DNA of 64,000 nt from NCBI GenBank assembly GCA_910577525.1, contig CAJTLI010000001.1, forward strand, positions 71,858-135,857, read 5' to 3'. Positions within the stretch are counted from its first letter, which is position 1, and every line of letters begins with the position of its first letter. The notes beneath the pieces were generated by a model, which saw only the letters and a list, made by a program, of their open reading frames with translations, did no database searches and was not told the DNA's origin. This document shows, piece after piece, positions 1-6,793 of this stretch. Source of the DNA: an uncultured Oscillospiraceae bacterium (GTDB lineage: Bacteria; Bacillota; Clostridia; Oscillospirales; Oscillospiraceae). The position numbers and the translations under genes are program-made.

Positions 1-5
1 TCCCC

Positions 6-326
6 GTGATGTTCTTGTCGATCTTTCTCCTGTTCATCGCCTTTCTTGTGTGGGCGGTCGTGTCTGGTGTCCGCCAGTGGTCTAAAAACAACGCTTCCCC
101 CTGGCTCACGGTGGAGGCGGAGGTGGTGACCAAGCGCACCAGCGTCCACGGCGGGGGTGAGAACACCCACGCCTCCACCCGGCACTATGCCACCTTCCAG
201 GTGGCCAGCGGCGACCGGCTGGAGCTGCCCGTCTCCGGCCCGGAATATGGGATGCTGGCGGAGGGGGACTATGGCCGCCTTACCTTCCAGGGCACCCGTT
301 ATCTGGGCTTTGAGCGCCAGCGCTAA
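6..326 (+). CDS. DUF2500 family membrane-anchored protein
   Basis: Predicted small protein of about 106 residues. Residues 1-22 form one hydrophobic segment, followed by a soluble part with alternating beta-like stretches (WLTVEAEVVTKRT, HYATFQVASGDRLELPV, EGDYGRLTFQGTRYLGFER). This matches the DUF2500 family, which is usually 110-120 residues with an N-terminal membrane anchor and no known function. GTG at 6 and ATG at 9 are both possible starts; there is no in-frame stop between base 1 and the start, so the true N-terminus could lie just outside the window. It ends 34 bp before pheS and may be co-transcribed with it, but nothing ties it functionally to the synthetase. Confidence 0.7.
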   Translation: MMFLSIFLLFIAFLVWAVVSGVRQWSKNNASPWLTVEAEVVTKRTSVHGGGENTHASTRHYATFQVASGDRLELPVSGPEYGMLAEGDYGRLTFQGTRYLGFERQR

Positions 327-360
327 ACACATGACAACCAATTGATAAGGAGTATATGCC

Positions 361-1386
361 ATGAAAGAACAGTTAGCAAAAATCCGCGCCGAGGCGCTCT
401 CCGCCTTCGAGAATGTCCGCGACGCCGCCGCTCTGGACGAGCTGCGGGTGCGTTACCTGGGCAAGAAGGGGGAGCTGACGGCGGTGCTCAAGCAGATGGG
501 CCGTCTGTCCGCGGAGGAGCGCCCCGCCATGGGCCAGCTGGCCAACGAGGTCCGGGCCGCCTTGGAAAACGCCCTGGACACCGCCTCCAAGAAGATGGAG
601 GAGGCCGCCCTGTCCGCGAAGCTGAAGGCGGAGACGGTGGACGTGACCATCCCCGGCAGGCAGGTGCAGGTGGGCCGCCGCCACCCCATGAACACCGCCC
701 TGGACGAGATGAAAGAGATCTTCACCGGCATGGGCTTCACCGTGCTGGACGGCCCGGAGATCGAGCTCAGTGAGCTGAATTTCGACCGGCTCAACGCCGG
801 GGAGGGCCACCCCAGCCGGGACTGGTCGGACACCTTCTATTTCGACACGGACGAGCGGGTGATGCTGAGAAGTCAGACCTCCCCCATGCAGGTGCGGGCC
901 ATGGACACCCTGCCCCTGCCCATCCGGATGATCGCCCCCGGCCGGGTGTACCGCAAGGACGAGGTGGACGCCACCCACTCCCCCATGTTCCACCAGGTGG
1001 AGGGTATGGTCATCGACAAGGGCGTGACCATGGCGGATTTGAAGGGCACCCTGGCCACCGTGGCCCAGCGGCTGTACGGCCCGGACACCAAGACCCGCTT
1101 CCGCCCCCACCACTTTCCCTTCACCGAGCCCTCCTGCGAGATGGACGTACAGTGCCACAAGTGCGGCGGCGCGGGCTGCCCCACCTGCAAGGGGGAGGGT
1201 TGGATCGAGCTGCTGGGCGCGGGGATGATCCACCCCCGGGTGCTGGAGATGGCGGGCATCGACCCCAATGAGTGGTCGGGCTGGGCCTTCGGCTTCGGCC
1301 TGGACCGGCTGGCCATGCTGCGCTACAAGATCGATGACGTACGGCTCATCTTCGAGAACGACGTGCGGTTCCTGGAGCAGTTTTAA
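361..1386 (+). CDS. pheS: Phenylalanine--tRNA ligase alpha subunit
   Basis: Catalytic subunit of the alpha2-beta2 class II synthetase that charges tRNA-Phe in the cytoplasm. The 341 residues match the usual bacterial length. The N-terminal 90 residues are the coiled-coil tRNA-binding arm. The class II core follows, with the motif-2 region (PGRVYRKDEVDATHSPMFHQ), a four-cysteine loop (CHKCGGAGCPTCKGEGWIE) and motif 3 (FGFGLDRLAML) just before the C-terminus. An AAGGAG Shine-Dalgarno lies 8 nt before ATG 361. pheT follows on the same strand after 100 bp, the standard pheST arrangement; the gap contains two REP-like palindromes rather than a gene. Confidence 0.97.
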   Translation: MKEQLAKIRAEALSAFENVRDAAALDELRVRYLGKKGELTAVLKQMGRLSAEERPAMGQLANEVRAALENALDTASKKMEEAALSAKLKAETVDVTIPGRQVQVGRRHPMNTALDEMKEIFTGMGFTVLDGPEIELSELNFDRLNAGEGHPSRDWSDTFYFDTDERVMLRSQTSPMQVRAMDTLPLPIRMIAPGRVYRKDEVDATHSPMFHQVEGMVIDKGVTMADLKGTLATVAQRLYGPDTKTRFRPHHFPFTEPSCEMDVQCHKCGGAGCPTCKGEGWIELLGAGMIHPRVLEMAGIDPNEWSGWAFGFGLDRLAMLRYKIDDVRLIFENDVRFLEQF

Positions 1387-1390
1387 TGTG

Positions 1391-1465
1391 TAGGGGCGGA
1401 TATTATCCGCCCGTCCTGATGAGACCCCGATATTTTCCGTGGGGGCGGATGATATCCGTCCCTAC
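1391..1465. repeat. Pair of REP-like GGGCGGAT palindromes between pheS and pheT
   Basis: Two short inverted repeats: GGGCGGATATTATCCGCCC (1394-1412) is a perfect palindrome, and a second imperfect copy with the same arms lies at 1443-1462, ending in CCCTAC. A third relative is at 45646-45672, between GHKL kinase and ABC genes. The shared GTAGGGGCGGAT...ATCCGCCCCTAC sequence in unrelated intergenic regions indicates a dispersed repeat family. It may act as an mRNA hairpin between pheS and pheT. Confidence 0.75.
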
Positions 1466-1486
1466 AAAAAGAAAGGATTTTTATAT

Positions 1487-4210
1487 ATGAATCTATCCCG
1501 GAAATGGTTAAATGAATTCGTTCAAATAGATGCCAGCGACAAGACCTTTGCCGAGGCCATGACCCTGTCCGGCTCCAAGGTGGAGACGACCACCGACCTG
1601 GGCGCGGAGATTAAAAACGTGGTGGTGGGCCGCATCCTGTCCATGGAGCGCCACCCGGACTCCGACCACATGTGGGTGTGCCGGCTGGACGTGGGCCAGC
1701 ACGAGCCCGTCCAGATCGTCACCGGGGCCTGGAACATCCACGAGGGCGACCTGGTCCCCGTGGCCCTGCACAATGCCTGCCTCCCCGGCGGGAAAAAGAT
1801 CACCCGCGGCAAGCTGCGGGGCGTGCTGTCCAACGGGATGCTGTGCTCCCTGGCCGAGCTGGGCCTGGACGAGCGGGATTTTCCCTACGCCGTGATCACC
1901 GCCGCCGCTCTGCTGAATGACTACAAGCCCATCGATCCGGACAAGCCCTCCATCCCGGCGGGCATCCAGCCGGGGCACAAGATCTTTGGTCCGGTGGTGG
2001 CGGCTCAGGTAGAGGCGGTGAAGGCGGCCGGGATCCCGGGCGCGTGGACCTGCAATCTCTCCTATGCGGAGCAGGACGGCCCCACCGCTGCTGTTGTCAC
2101 CACAAGCTGTCAGAATCTCCACAGCGGCGACCTGGTGGCCTACAACACCAAAACCGGCGCCATCTGCACTCTAGCCGGCCTCCACGCCGAACAGCGGGAG
2201 TTCCCCCACTGCATCCCCGACGGCATCTTCGTCCTCCAGGAGGACTGCCAGCCCGGGGACGACATCAAGCCCGTCACCGGTCTGGACGACCACGTGGTAG
2301 AGTTTGAGATCACCCCCAACCGCCCGGACTGCCTGTCGGTGATCGGTCTGGTCCGGGAGGTGTCCGCCACCTTCGACGTGCCCTATGACCTTCACGAGCC
2401 GGTGGTGAAGGGGGGCGGTCCCGGCGTGCTCCCCGAGCTGCTGGACGTGGAGACCCCCGCCGCGGACCTGGTGCCCCGGTACACCGCCCGGATGGTGCGC
2501 AATGTGAAAATCGCGCCCTCCCCCAAGTGGATGCGGGAGCGGCTGCGGGCCATGGGCGTGCGGCCCATCAACAACATCGTGGACATCACCAACTATGTCA
2601 TGCTGGAGTACGGCCAGCCCATGCACGCCTTCGATTACCGCTATGTCAACGGCGGAAAGATCATCGTCCGCCGGGCGGAGGAGGGGGAGAAGCTCACCAC
2701 CCTGGACGGCAAGGAGCACGCCCTCACCGCAAATCATCTGGTCATCGCCGACGAGGGCCGGGCCGTGGGCCTTGCGGGCATCATGGGCGGGCTGAACTCC
2801 GAGATCACAGCCGACACCGCCGATGTGGTGTTCGAGTCCGCCTGCTTCGACGGCACCTGCATCCGCAAGGGGGCCCTGGCCCTGGGTATGCGCACCGAGG
2901 CGTCCGCCAAGTTCGAGAAGGGGCTGGACCCCATGAACACCCTGCCCGCCGTCAACCGGGCCTGCGAGCTGGTGGAGCTTTTGGGCGCGGGCGAGGTGGT
3001 GGACGGCGTCATCGACATCCTCAACAACGTCCCCCAGCCCTGGACCGTCACCATGGACCCGGAGAAGGTCAACGCCCTGCTGGGCACCGGCATTGAGCCG
3101 GTGGACATGTACTGCCTGCTGGAGCGGGTGAATATCCGCACCAGGGAGAAAAACTTCCCCAACGGCCCCGCCGAGGTGGTGATCCCGTCTTATCGCGGCG
3201 ACGTGCGCCGTCTGGCCGACCTGGCGGAGGAGGTGGCCCGGTTCTACGGCTATAACAACATCCCCGCCACCCTCATGCGGGGCCAGACCACCCAGGGGGG
3301 CTACTCCCGGCCGCAGAAGCTGGAGAACAAGCTGGGGAGCCTGTGCCGCACCTGCGGCTACAGCGAGATCATCACCTATTCCTTCATCAGCCCCACGGCC
3401 TATGACAAGATTTTGTGGGGCAAGAATGATTTCCACCGAAAATCCTTCAAGATTCTGAACCCCCTGGGGGAGGACACCTCCATCATGCGCACCACCACCC
3501 TGCCCTCCATGCTGGAGGTGCTGGGCCGGAACTGGAACAACCGCAACAAGTCCGCGTGGCTGTATGAGCTGGGCCGCATCTATATGCCCGGGGGGGACGA
3601 CGGCCTGGCCATGGAGGCCCAGATTCTGACCCTGGGGGCCTACGGAAACGGCATGGATTTCTTCACCATGAAGGGGGCCGTGGAGGCGCTGCTGAGGGGC
3701 ATCCGGGCGAAGGAGATCCATTTTGAGCCCTGCGCCGAGGACGCCAGCTATCACCCCGGCCGCTGCGCCTACGTCTACAGCGGAAGCGATATCGTGGGTG
3801 TGTTCGGCCAGATTCACCCCCTGGCCGCCCGGAATTTCGGGATGGACGGGGAGCTGTACTGCGCGGAGCTCAGCTTTGACGAGCTGCTGCTGGCCCAGGG
3901 GGCGGACCCGGAGTACGCGCCGCTGCCCAAGTTCCCCGCCGTCACCCGGGACATCGCCGTGGTGTGCGGCGAGGCGGTCACGGTGGGGGCGCTGGAGAGC
4001 GCCATCCGCCGGGGGGCCAAGGGCCTGCTGAAGGAGGTCTCCCTCTTCGACATCTACCGGGGAAAGAACCTGGGTGAGGAGAAGAAGTCGGTGGCCTTCA
4101 ACCTGGTGCTCCGGGCGGATGACCGCTCCCTCACCGGCGAGGAGGCGGACGAGGATGTGAAATCTATTCTGGAGACGCTGGAGAAGGAGTGCGGCGCGGT
4201 GCGGCGCTGA
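1487..4210 (+). CDS. pheT: Phenylalanine--tRNA ligase beta subunit, enlarged
   Basis: Beta subunit that binds and edits tRNA-Phe. ATG 1487 is chosen because GAAAGGA precedes it by about 10 nt and the protein then starts MNLSRKWLNEFV as in other PheT; upstream in-frame codons run through the palindromes. The product is 907 residues against about 800 for typical bacterial PheT. The extra length sits near residues 135-240, between the EMAP-type tRNA-binding OB domain (VVVGRILSMERHPDSDHMWV, about 45-64) and the editing region that resumes at DGIFVLQEDC. B3/B4 editing, B5 and the C-terminal ferredoxin-like anticodon-binding domain (FPAVTRDIAVVCGEAVTVGA) are all present, so the gene looks intact. 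The insert is described in the findings. Confidence 0.96.
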   Translation: MNLSRKWLNEFVQIDASDKTFAEAMTLSGSKVETTTDLGAEIKNVVVGRILSMERHPDSDHMWVCRLDVGQHEPVQIVTGAWNIHEGDLVPVALHNACLPGGKKITRGKLRGVLSNGMLCSLAELGLDERDFPYAVITAAALLNDYKPIDPDKPSIPAGIQPGHKIFGPVVAAQVEAVKAAGIPGAWTCNLSYAEQDGPTAAVVTTSCQNLHSGDLVAYNTKTGAICTLAGLHAEQREFPHCIPDGIFVLQEDCQPGDDIKPVTGLDDHVVEFEITPNRPDCLSVIGLVREVSATFDVPYDLHEPVVKGGGPGVLPELLDVETPAADLVPRYTARMVRNVKIAPSPKWMRERLRAMGVRPINNIVDITNYVMLEYGQPMHAFDYRYVNGGKIIVRRAEEGEKLTTLDGKEHALTANHLVIADEGRAVGLAGIMGGLNSEITADTADVVFESACFDGTCIRKGALALGMRTEASAKFEKGLDPMNTLPAVNRACELVELLGAGEVVDGVIDILNNVPQPWTVTMDPEKVNALLGTGIEPVDMYCLLERVNIRTREKNFPNGPAEVVIPSYRGDVRRLADLAEEVARFYGYNNIPATLMRGQTTQGGYSRPQKLENKLGSLCRTCGYSEIITYSFISPTAYDKILWGKNDFHRKSFKILNPLGEDTSIMRTTTLPSMLEVLGRNWNNRNKSAWLYELGRIYMPGGDDGLAMEAQILTLGAYGNGMDFFTMKGAVEALLRGIRAKEIHFEPCAEDASYHPGRCAYVYSGSDIVGVFGQIHPLAARNFGMDGELYCAELSFDELLLAQGADPEYAPLPKFPAVTRDIAVVCGEAVTVGALESAIRRGAKGLLKEVSLFDIYRGKNLGEEKKSVAFNLVLRADDRSLTGEEADEDVKSILETLEKECGAVRR
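4144..4174 (+). repeat. 31-bp direct repeat, copy 1 (inside the pheT 3' end)
   Basis: This stretch of pheT is repeated exactly, base for base, at 4361-4391, outside the gene. The duplicate begins GGCGGACGAGGATG and ends ATTCTGGAG. Confidence 0.95.
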
Positions 4211-4261
4211 CGGCGGTTCCGCCTCCCCGGCTCCGCGCAGCGGGGCCGCCGGCCGGGCCGT

Positions 4262-4357
4262 AAATTCGGAGCGCAGCGGAGAATTTCTGCAGGGCGAATT
4301 CATTTCGCCCGAGGATTGGAATGCCCAGGGTTCCCGGCGAATGCCCGCATTCGCCGG
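4262..4357. repeat. Cluster of three palindromes downstream of pheT
   Basis: Three consecutive inverted repeats fill the gap between pheT and the duplicated tail: AAATTC...GAATTT (4262-4286), GGGCGAA...TTCGCCC (4292-4310) and CCGGCGAATGC/GCATTCGCCGG (4334-4357). None has a T-tract, so they are not classical terminators. They resemble the palindrome runs after malE at 56.7 kb. Confidence 0.7.
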
Positions 4358-4360
4358 GGC

Positions 4361-4391
4361 GGCGGACGAGGATGTGAAATCTATTCTGGAG
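4361..4391 (+). repeat. 31-bp direct repeat, copy 2 (duplicated pheT tail)
   Basis: Exact copy of pheT positions 4144-4174, now in non-coding DNA 217 bp downstream. It borders the insertion-sequence debris that begins near 4510, so it probably records a local duplication or an imprecise rearrangement around the former element. Confidence 0.95.
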
Positions 4392-4513
4392 TGTCAGCGC
4401 CAGTGATAAAATGAAAGAAGACGCCGAGGAAAAAATGTAGTTTTGCGGCGAAGGAGGCGAAAAAAGATAGACTCCCAATAGGGCAAAAAAGAGCCCGGAA
4501 AGGGAGTCGGAAG

Positions 4514-4680
4514 ATGAGAGGAGAAGTATGGATGGACCTAGGTCGTGATCATCAAAGGGGGCTGAACTATGTGAAGCTGGGAAAGAAGTGCCACATGGAC
4601 CCGAGGACAGCGAAGCGGTACGCGCAGTCGCCGGAGAAGCCGGAGTACACACTGAGCGAACCCAAGCCCACAAAGATGGA
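4514..4680 (+). pseudogene. IS21-family IstA transposase, N-terminal fragment
   Basis: Starting at ATG 4514, the reading frame gives a helix-turn-helix N-terminus typical of IstA (DHQRGLNYVKLGKKCHMDPRT, then AKRYAQSPEKPEYTLSEP and PTKMD). An intact IstA is about 400-500 residues. Here the similarity stops after about 55 residues, where the sequence jumps to an IstB-like stretch in another frame. Non-functional remnant. Confidence 0.75.
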
Positions 4681-4822
4681 TGGACATCCAGGGCGCGAAC
4701 TTATTCTTCCAGCTCATTGCCAGGCGGTATGAGAAGACGTCTACCGTCTTTACCTCCAACAAGACCTTCTCCCAGTGGAACGAGGTCTTTGCCGACGTCA
4801 CCATCGCCTCCGCTATGAGCAC
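4680..4822 (+). pseudogene. IS21-family IstB helper ATPase, C-terminal fragment
   Basis: From 4680 the frame reads GANLFFQLIARRYEKTSTVF followed by TSNKTFSQWNEVFADVTIASAM. This matches the C-terminal part of IstB, the AAA+ helper of IS21 transposition (typical LFFQLI.RRYEKGS..FTSN.PFS.WGE.F.D..IA.A). Everything between the IstA N-terminus and this point, including the IstB Walker motifs, is missing. The fragment fuses directly to IS1182-like sequence downstream. Confidence 0.7.
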
Positions 4823-4849
4823 CAACAGAATATCAAAAGAAAAAACGGG

Positions 4850-5310
4850 TAAAAATGCTAAAACGGAAGCCAAAGCACCCCCATAGGCGGGTAAGCCGGA
4901 CAGACCCGGACGCCGGCTGGCTCAATCGCGCCAATAAGCCTCACGGGATGTACTACCTGAGCCACCAGACCCTGGACGCAGACCATGGCATTATCCTGGA
5001 CGTGACGGTGACGGCAGGGGACGCCAGCGACAAAACACCGTATCTGGGACAGAGAGAACGAGTCCCACCCGGGCGTAGAATTCCGCAGGGAGCACTTCCA
5101 GTATCATCAAGACAGCGATTGCTTCCGCTGCCCCAATGGAAAAGCGCTTACCCTGACCAGGGTGAGCAGGAGCGCGGGCAGCGGCCTGCACTGGGTCTAT
5201 AGCGCCCGGCAGTCTGACTGCCAGGGGTGTCCGATGAAGGAACGGTGCCTGAACAAGAGCCTGAAGGATAAGGCCAGACGACGGCTGGCAAAGCCGCTCC
5301 ATACGCCCCT
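4850..5310 (+). pseudogene. IS1182-family transposase remnant with frameshift and deletion
   Basis: Two frames together give IS1182-type transposase segments. The frame from 4855 has VSRTDPDAGWLNRANKPHG and YYLSHQTLDADHGIILDVTV, the conserved DDE-transposase region. About 60 bp past its end the +1 frame has HFQYHQDSDCFRCPNGKALT and SDCQGCPMKERCLNKSLKDK, the cysteine-rich C-terminal region. Full-length members exceed 450 residues; here the N-terminus, part of the core and the extreme C-terminus are absent. The remnant directly abuts the IstB fragment. Confidence 0.75.
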
Positions 5311-5377
5311 TCTTTCAGTAACCGGACATGAAAAAACGCCGCAGATTATGAACACCACGGCGCTCAGCGGAGCGCAG

Positions 5378-5413
5378 AAAACGGGCGGCGCCTTGCGGCG
5401 CCGCCCGTTTTTT
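5378..5413. terminator. Bidirectional rho-independent terminator downstream of rpsR
   Basis: Perfect stem AAAACGGGCGGCGCC / GGCGCCGCCCGTTTT with a short loop, flanked by A and T runs so it can work in both directions. It lies about 120 bp beyond the rpsR stop and closes the minus-strand rpsF operon. Confidence 0.85.
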
Positions 5414-5535
5414 GTGCTGTTGTTTGCCTGACTGCGCCGCCCCGCTCTCCGCTGCCCCAAAAACATTCCATTTTGCTGGGGCTTTCCATGTTTTCTTACA
5501 GCGGCGCTTTCGAGCCGGAGGCGTTTTTTGTCCTG

Positions 5536-5778
5536 TCAGTCGGTCACGTAGGGCAACAGGGCCACGTGACGGGCGCGCTTGATGGCGTCGGTCAGCTGGC
5601 GCTGGTGCATGGCGCAGGTTCCGGTGGTGCGGCGGGGCAGAATCTTGGAGCGCTCGGACAGATAGCGCTTCAGCTTCTGGGCGTCCTTGTAGTCGATCTG
5701 TTCCACCTTGTCAACGCAGAACGCGCACACCTTACGGCGCTTGCGGTTGCCGCGGGGCTTCACATTATCCATAGCCAT
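5536..5778 (-). CDS. rpsR: 30S ribosomal protein S18
   Basis: An 80-residue S18 with the family signature (KRRKVCAFCVDK, DYKDAQKLKRYLSERSKILP, RRTTGTCAMHQRQLTDAIKR, ARHVALLPYV). It binds S6 and helps build the small-subunit platform. AGGAGG lies 9 nt before ATG 5778, which supports the MAMDN start over the internal MDN. It is the last gene of the minus-strand operon rpsF-ssb-rpsR, 35 bp after ssb. Confidence 0.97.
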   Translation of the reverse strand: MAMDNVKPRGNRKRRKVCAFCVDKVEQIDYKDAQKLKRYLSERSKILPRRTTGTCAMHQRQLTDAIKRARHVALLPYVTD

Positions 5779-5813
5779 ATTGGCAGACCTCCTTATATTG
5801 AGATGGCCCTTTC

Positions 5814-6320
5814 TCAGAAGGGCAGGTCGCCGTCATCGTCGTCGGCCAGCTCGGCGAACTGGTCGCCGGCCGGCGGGATGCCGTAGTCGGCGGGGGCGGC
5901 GGGAGCCGCGGGACGGCCGCCATAGCTGCTGCCGCCGTAGCTTTGGCCGCTCTGAGCGCCGTAACCGGGGGCCGCGCCGTAGCTGTCGCCGCCCTCCCGG
6001 CGGGAATCGCCGAAATAGACGTTCTCAGCCACCACCTCGGCGGTGGTGCGGCGGTTGCCCTCCTTATCGGTCCACTCCCGCATTTGCAGCCGGCCCTCCA
6101 CCACGGCCAGGCGGCCCTTGGAGAGGTAGCGGCTGACGAATTCACCGGTGCCGCGCCAGGCCACCACGTCGATCCAGTCGGTGGCCCGCTCGCCGGTATT
6201 CTTGTCCTTGAAGTCACGGTCCACAGCCATGCGGAAGGTGGCCACCGGAGTACCGGTCTGGGTGTGGCGCAGCTCCGGGTCACGGGCCAGACGGCCCATG
6301 ATGATGATTCGATTGAGCAT
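5814..6320 (-). CDS. ssb: Single-stranded DNA-binding protein
   Basis: Homotetrameric OB-fold protein that coats single-stranded DNA in replication and repair. ATG 6320 is chosen because GAGGGAG precedes it and MLNRIIIMGRLARDPELRHT is the standard SSB N-terminus; in-frame codons further upstream run into rpsF. The OB domain spans about residues 1-105. A Gly/Ser/Tyr/Ala-rich linker follows, ending in the acidic protein-interaction tail ADDDDGDLPF. The 168 residues are normal length. It sits between rpsF and rpsR in the classic Firmicutes order. Confidence 0.97.
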   Translation of the reverse strand: MLNRIIIMGRLARDPELRHTQTGTPVATFRMAVDRDFKDKNTGERATDWIDVVAWRGTGEFVSRYLSKGRLAVVEGRLQMREWTDKEGNRRTTAEVVAENVYFGDSRREGGDSYGAAPGYGAQSGQSYGGSSYGGRPAAPAAPADYGIPPAGDQFAELADDDDGDLPF

Positions 6321-6333
6321 GATGTTCTCCCTC

Positions 6334-6630
6334 TCAGGCGCCCTTGCCCACAATGATGGAACGCATGACGCTGACGTTGATGCGCATCAGACGGTCCAGC
6401 TCGGCGGGGAACGCGGGGTCGGAGGAGAAGGTCATCAGAACGTAGTAGCCCTCCTCCAGGTCGTTGATGGGATAGGCCAGACGGCGCTTGCCCCACTCGT
6501 CCACCTCGGACACGGTGCCCCGGTCCTCGGCCAGCTCCTTGAAACGGGCCACCAGGGCGGCGGTCTCCTCCTCGCCCAGGGTGGGGTTGAGGACATAGAG
6601 CACCTCGTAATTACCGCTCACTTTTGCCAT
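6334..6630 (-). CDS. rpsF: 30S ribosomal protein S6
   Basis: A 98-residue S6 (MAKVSGNYEVLYVLNPTLGE, WGKRRLAYPINDLEEGYYVL, LMRINVSVMRSIIV). It is the S18 partner in the ribosomal platform. ATG 6630 is chosen because AAGGAGGT lies 9 nt upstream. It is the first gene of the rpsF-ssb-rpsR operon, 13 bp before ssb, and is transcribed from the strong promoter at 6715-6743. Confidence 0.97.
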   Translation of the reverse strand: MAKVSGNYEVLYVLNPTLGEEETAALVARFKELAEDRGTVSEVDEWGKRRLAYPINDLEEGYYVLMTFSSDPAFPAELDRLMRINVSVMRSIIVGKGA

Positions 6631-6644
6631 TGTGTTTTGCACCT

Positions 6645-6705
6645 CCTTATGGTCTTATGGCCTCCGGCCGCACCGGAGGCAAGGATGGTTTGCCGCAAAG
6701 CGGCA
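6645..6705 (-). promoter_or_regulatory. Structured 5' leader of rpsF (possible S6:S18 autoregulatory site)
   Basis: Between the promoter and the rpsF Shine-Dalgarno the minus strand forms two hairpins: TGCCGC/GCGGCA, then GCCTCCGG/CCGGAGGC with a TGCGG loop. Many bacteria regulate this operon by binding of the S6:S18 complex to a leader hairpin with a CCG motif. The second hairpin contains CCG, but the fit to the known leader was not tested. No T-tract follows, so it is not a terminator. Confidence 0.4.
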
Positions 6706-6714
6706 GACTAAAGT

Positions 6715-6743
6715 ATGATACATGACCCGCTGGAAAATGTCAA
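6715..6743 (-). promoter_or_regulatory. Sigma-A promoter of rpsF-ssb-rpsR
   Basis: On the minus strand, TTGACA (6738-6743) and TATCAT (6715-6720) are separated by exactly 17 bp, a near-consensus housekeeping promoter about 85 bp before rpsF. Confidence 0.85.
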
Positions 6744-6793
6744 GGGCTTGACCGGGAATTTGGGCAAAATTTTCCCTTTTGGGGCGGGCCGGC

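Noticed and set aside
373..1233. Long minus-strand ORF opposite pheS
   Set aside because: The high GC makes long shadow ORFs common; its product is rich in His, Gly, Leu and Val with no domain, while pheS on the other strand is certain.
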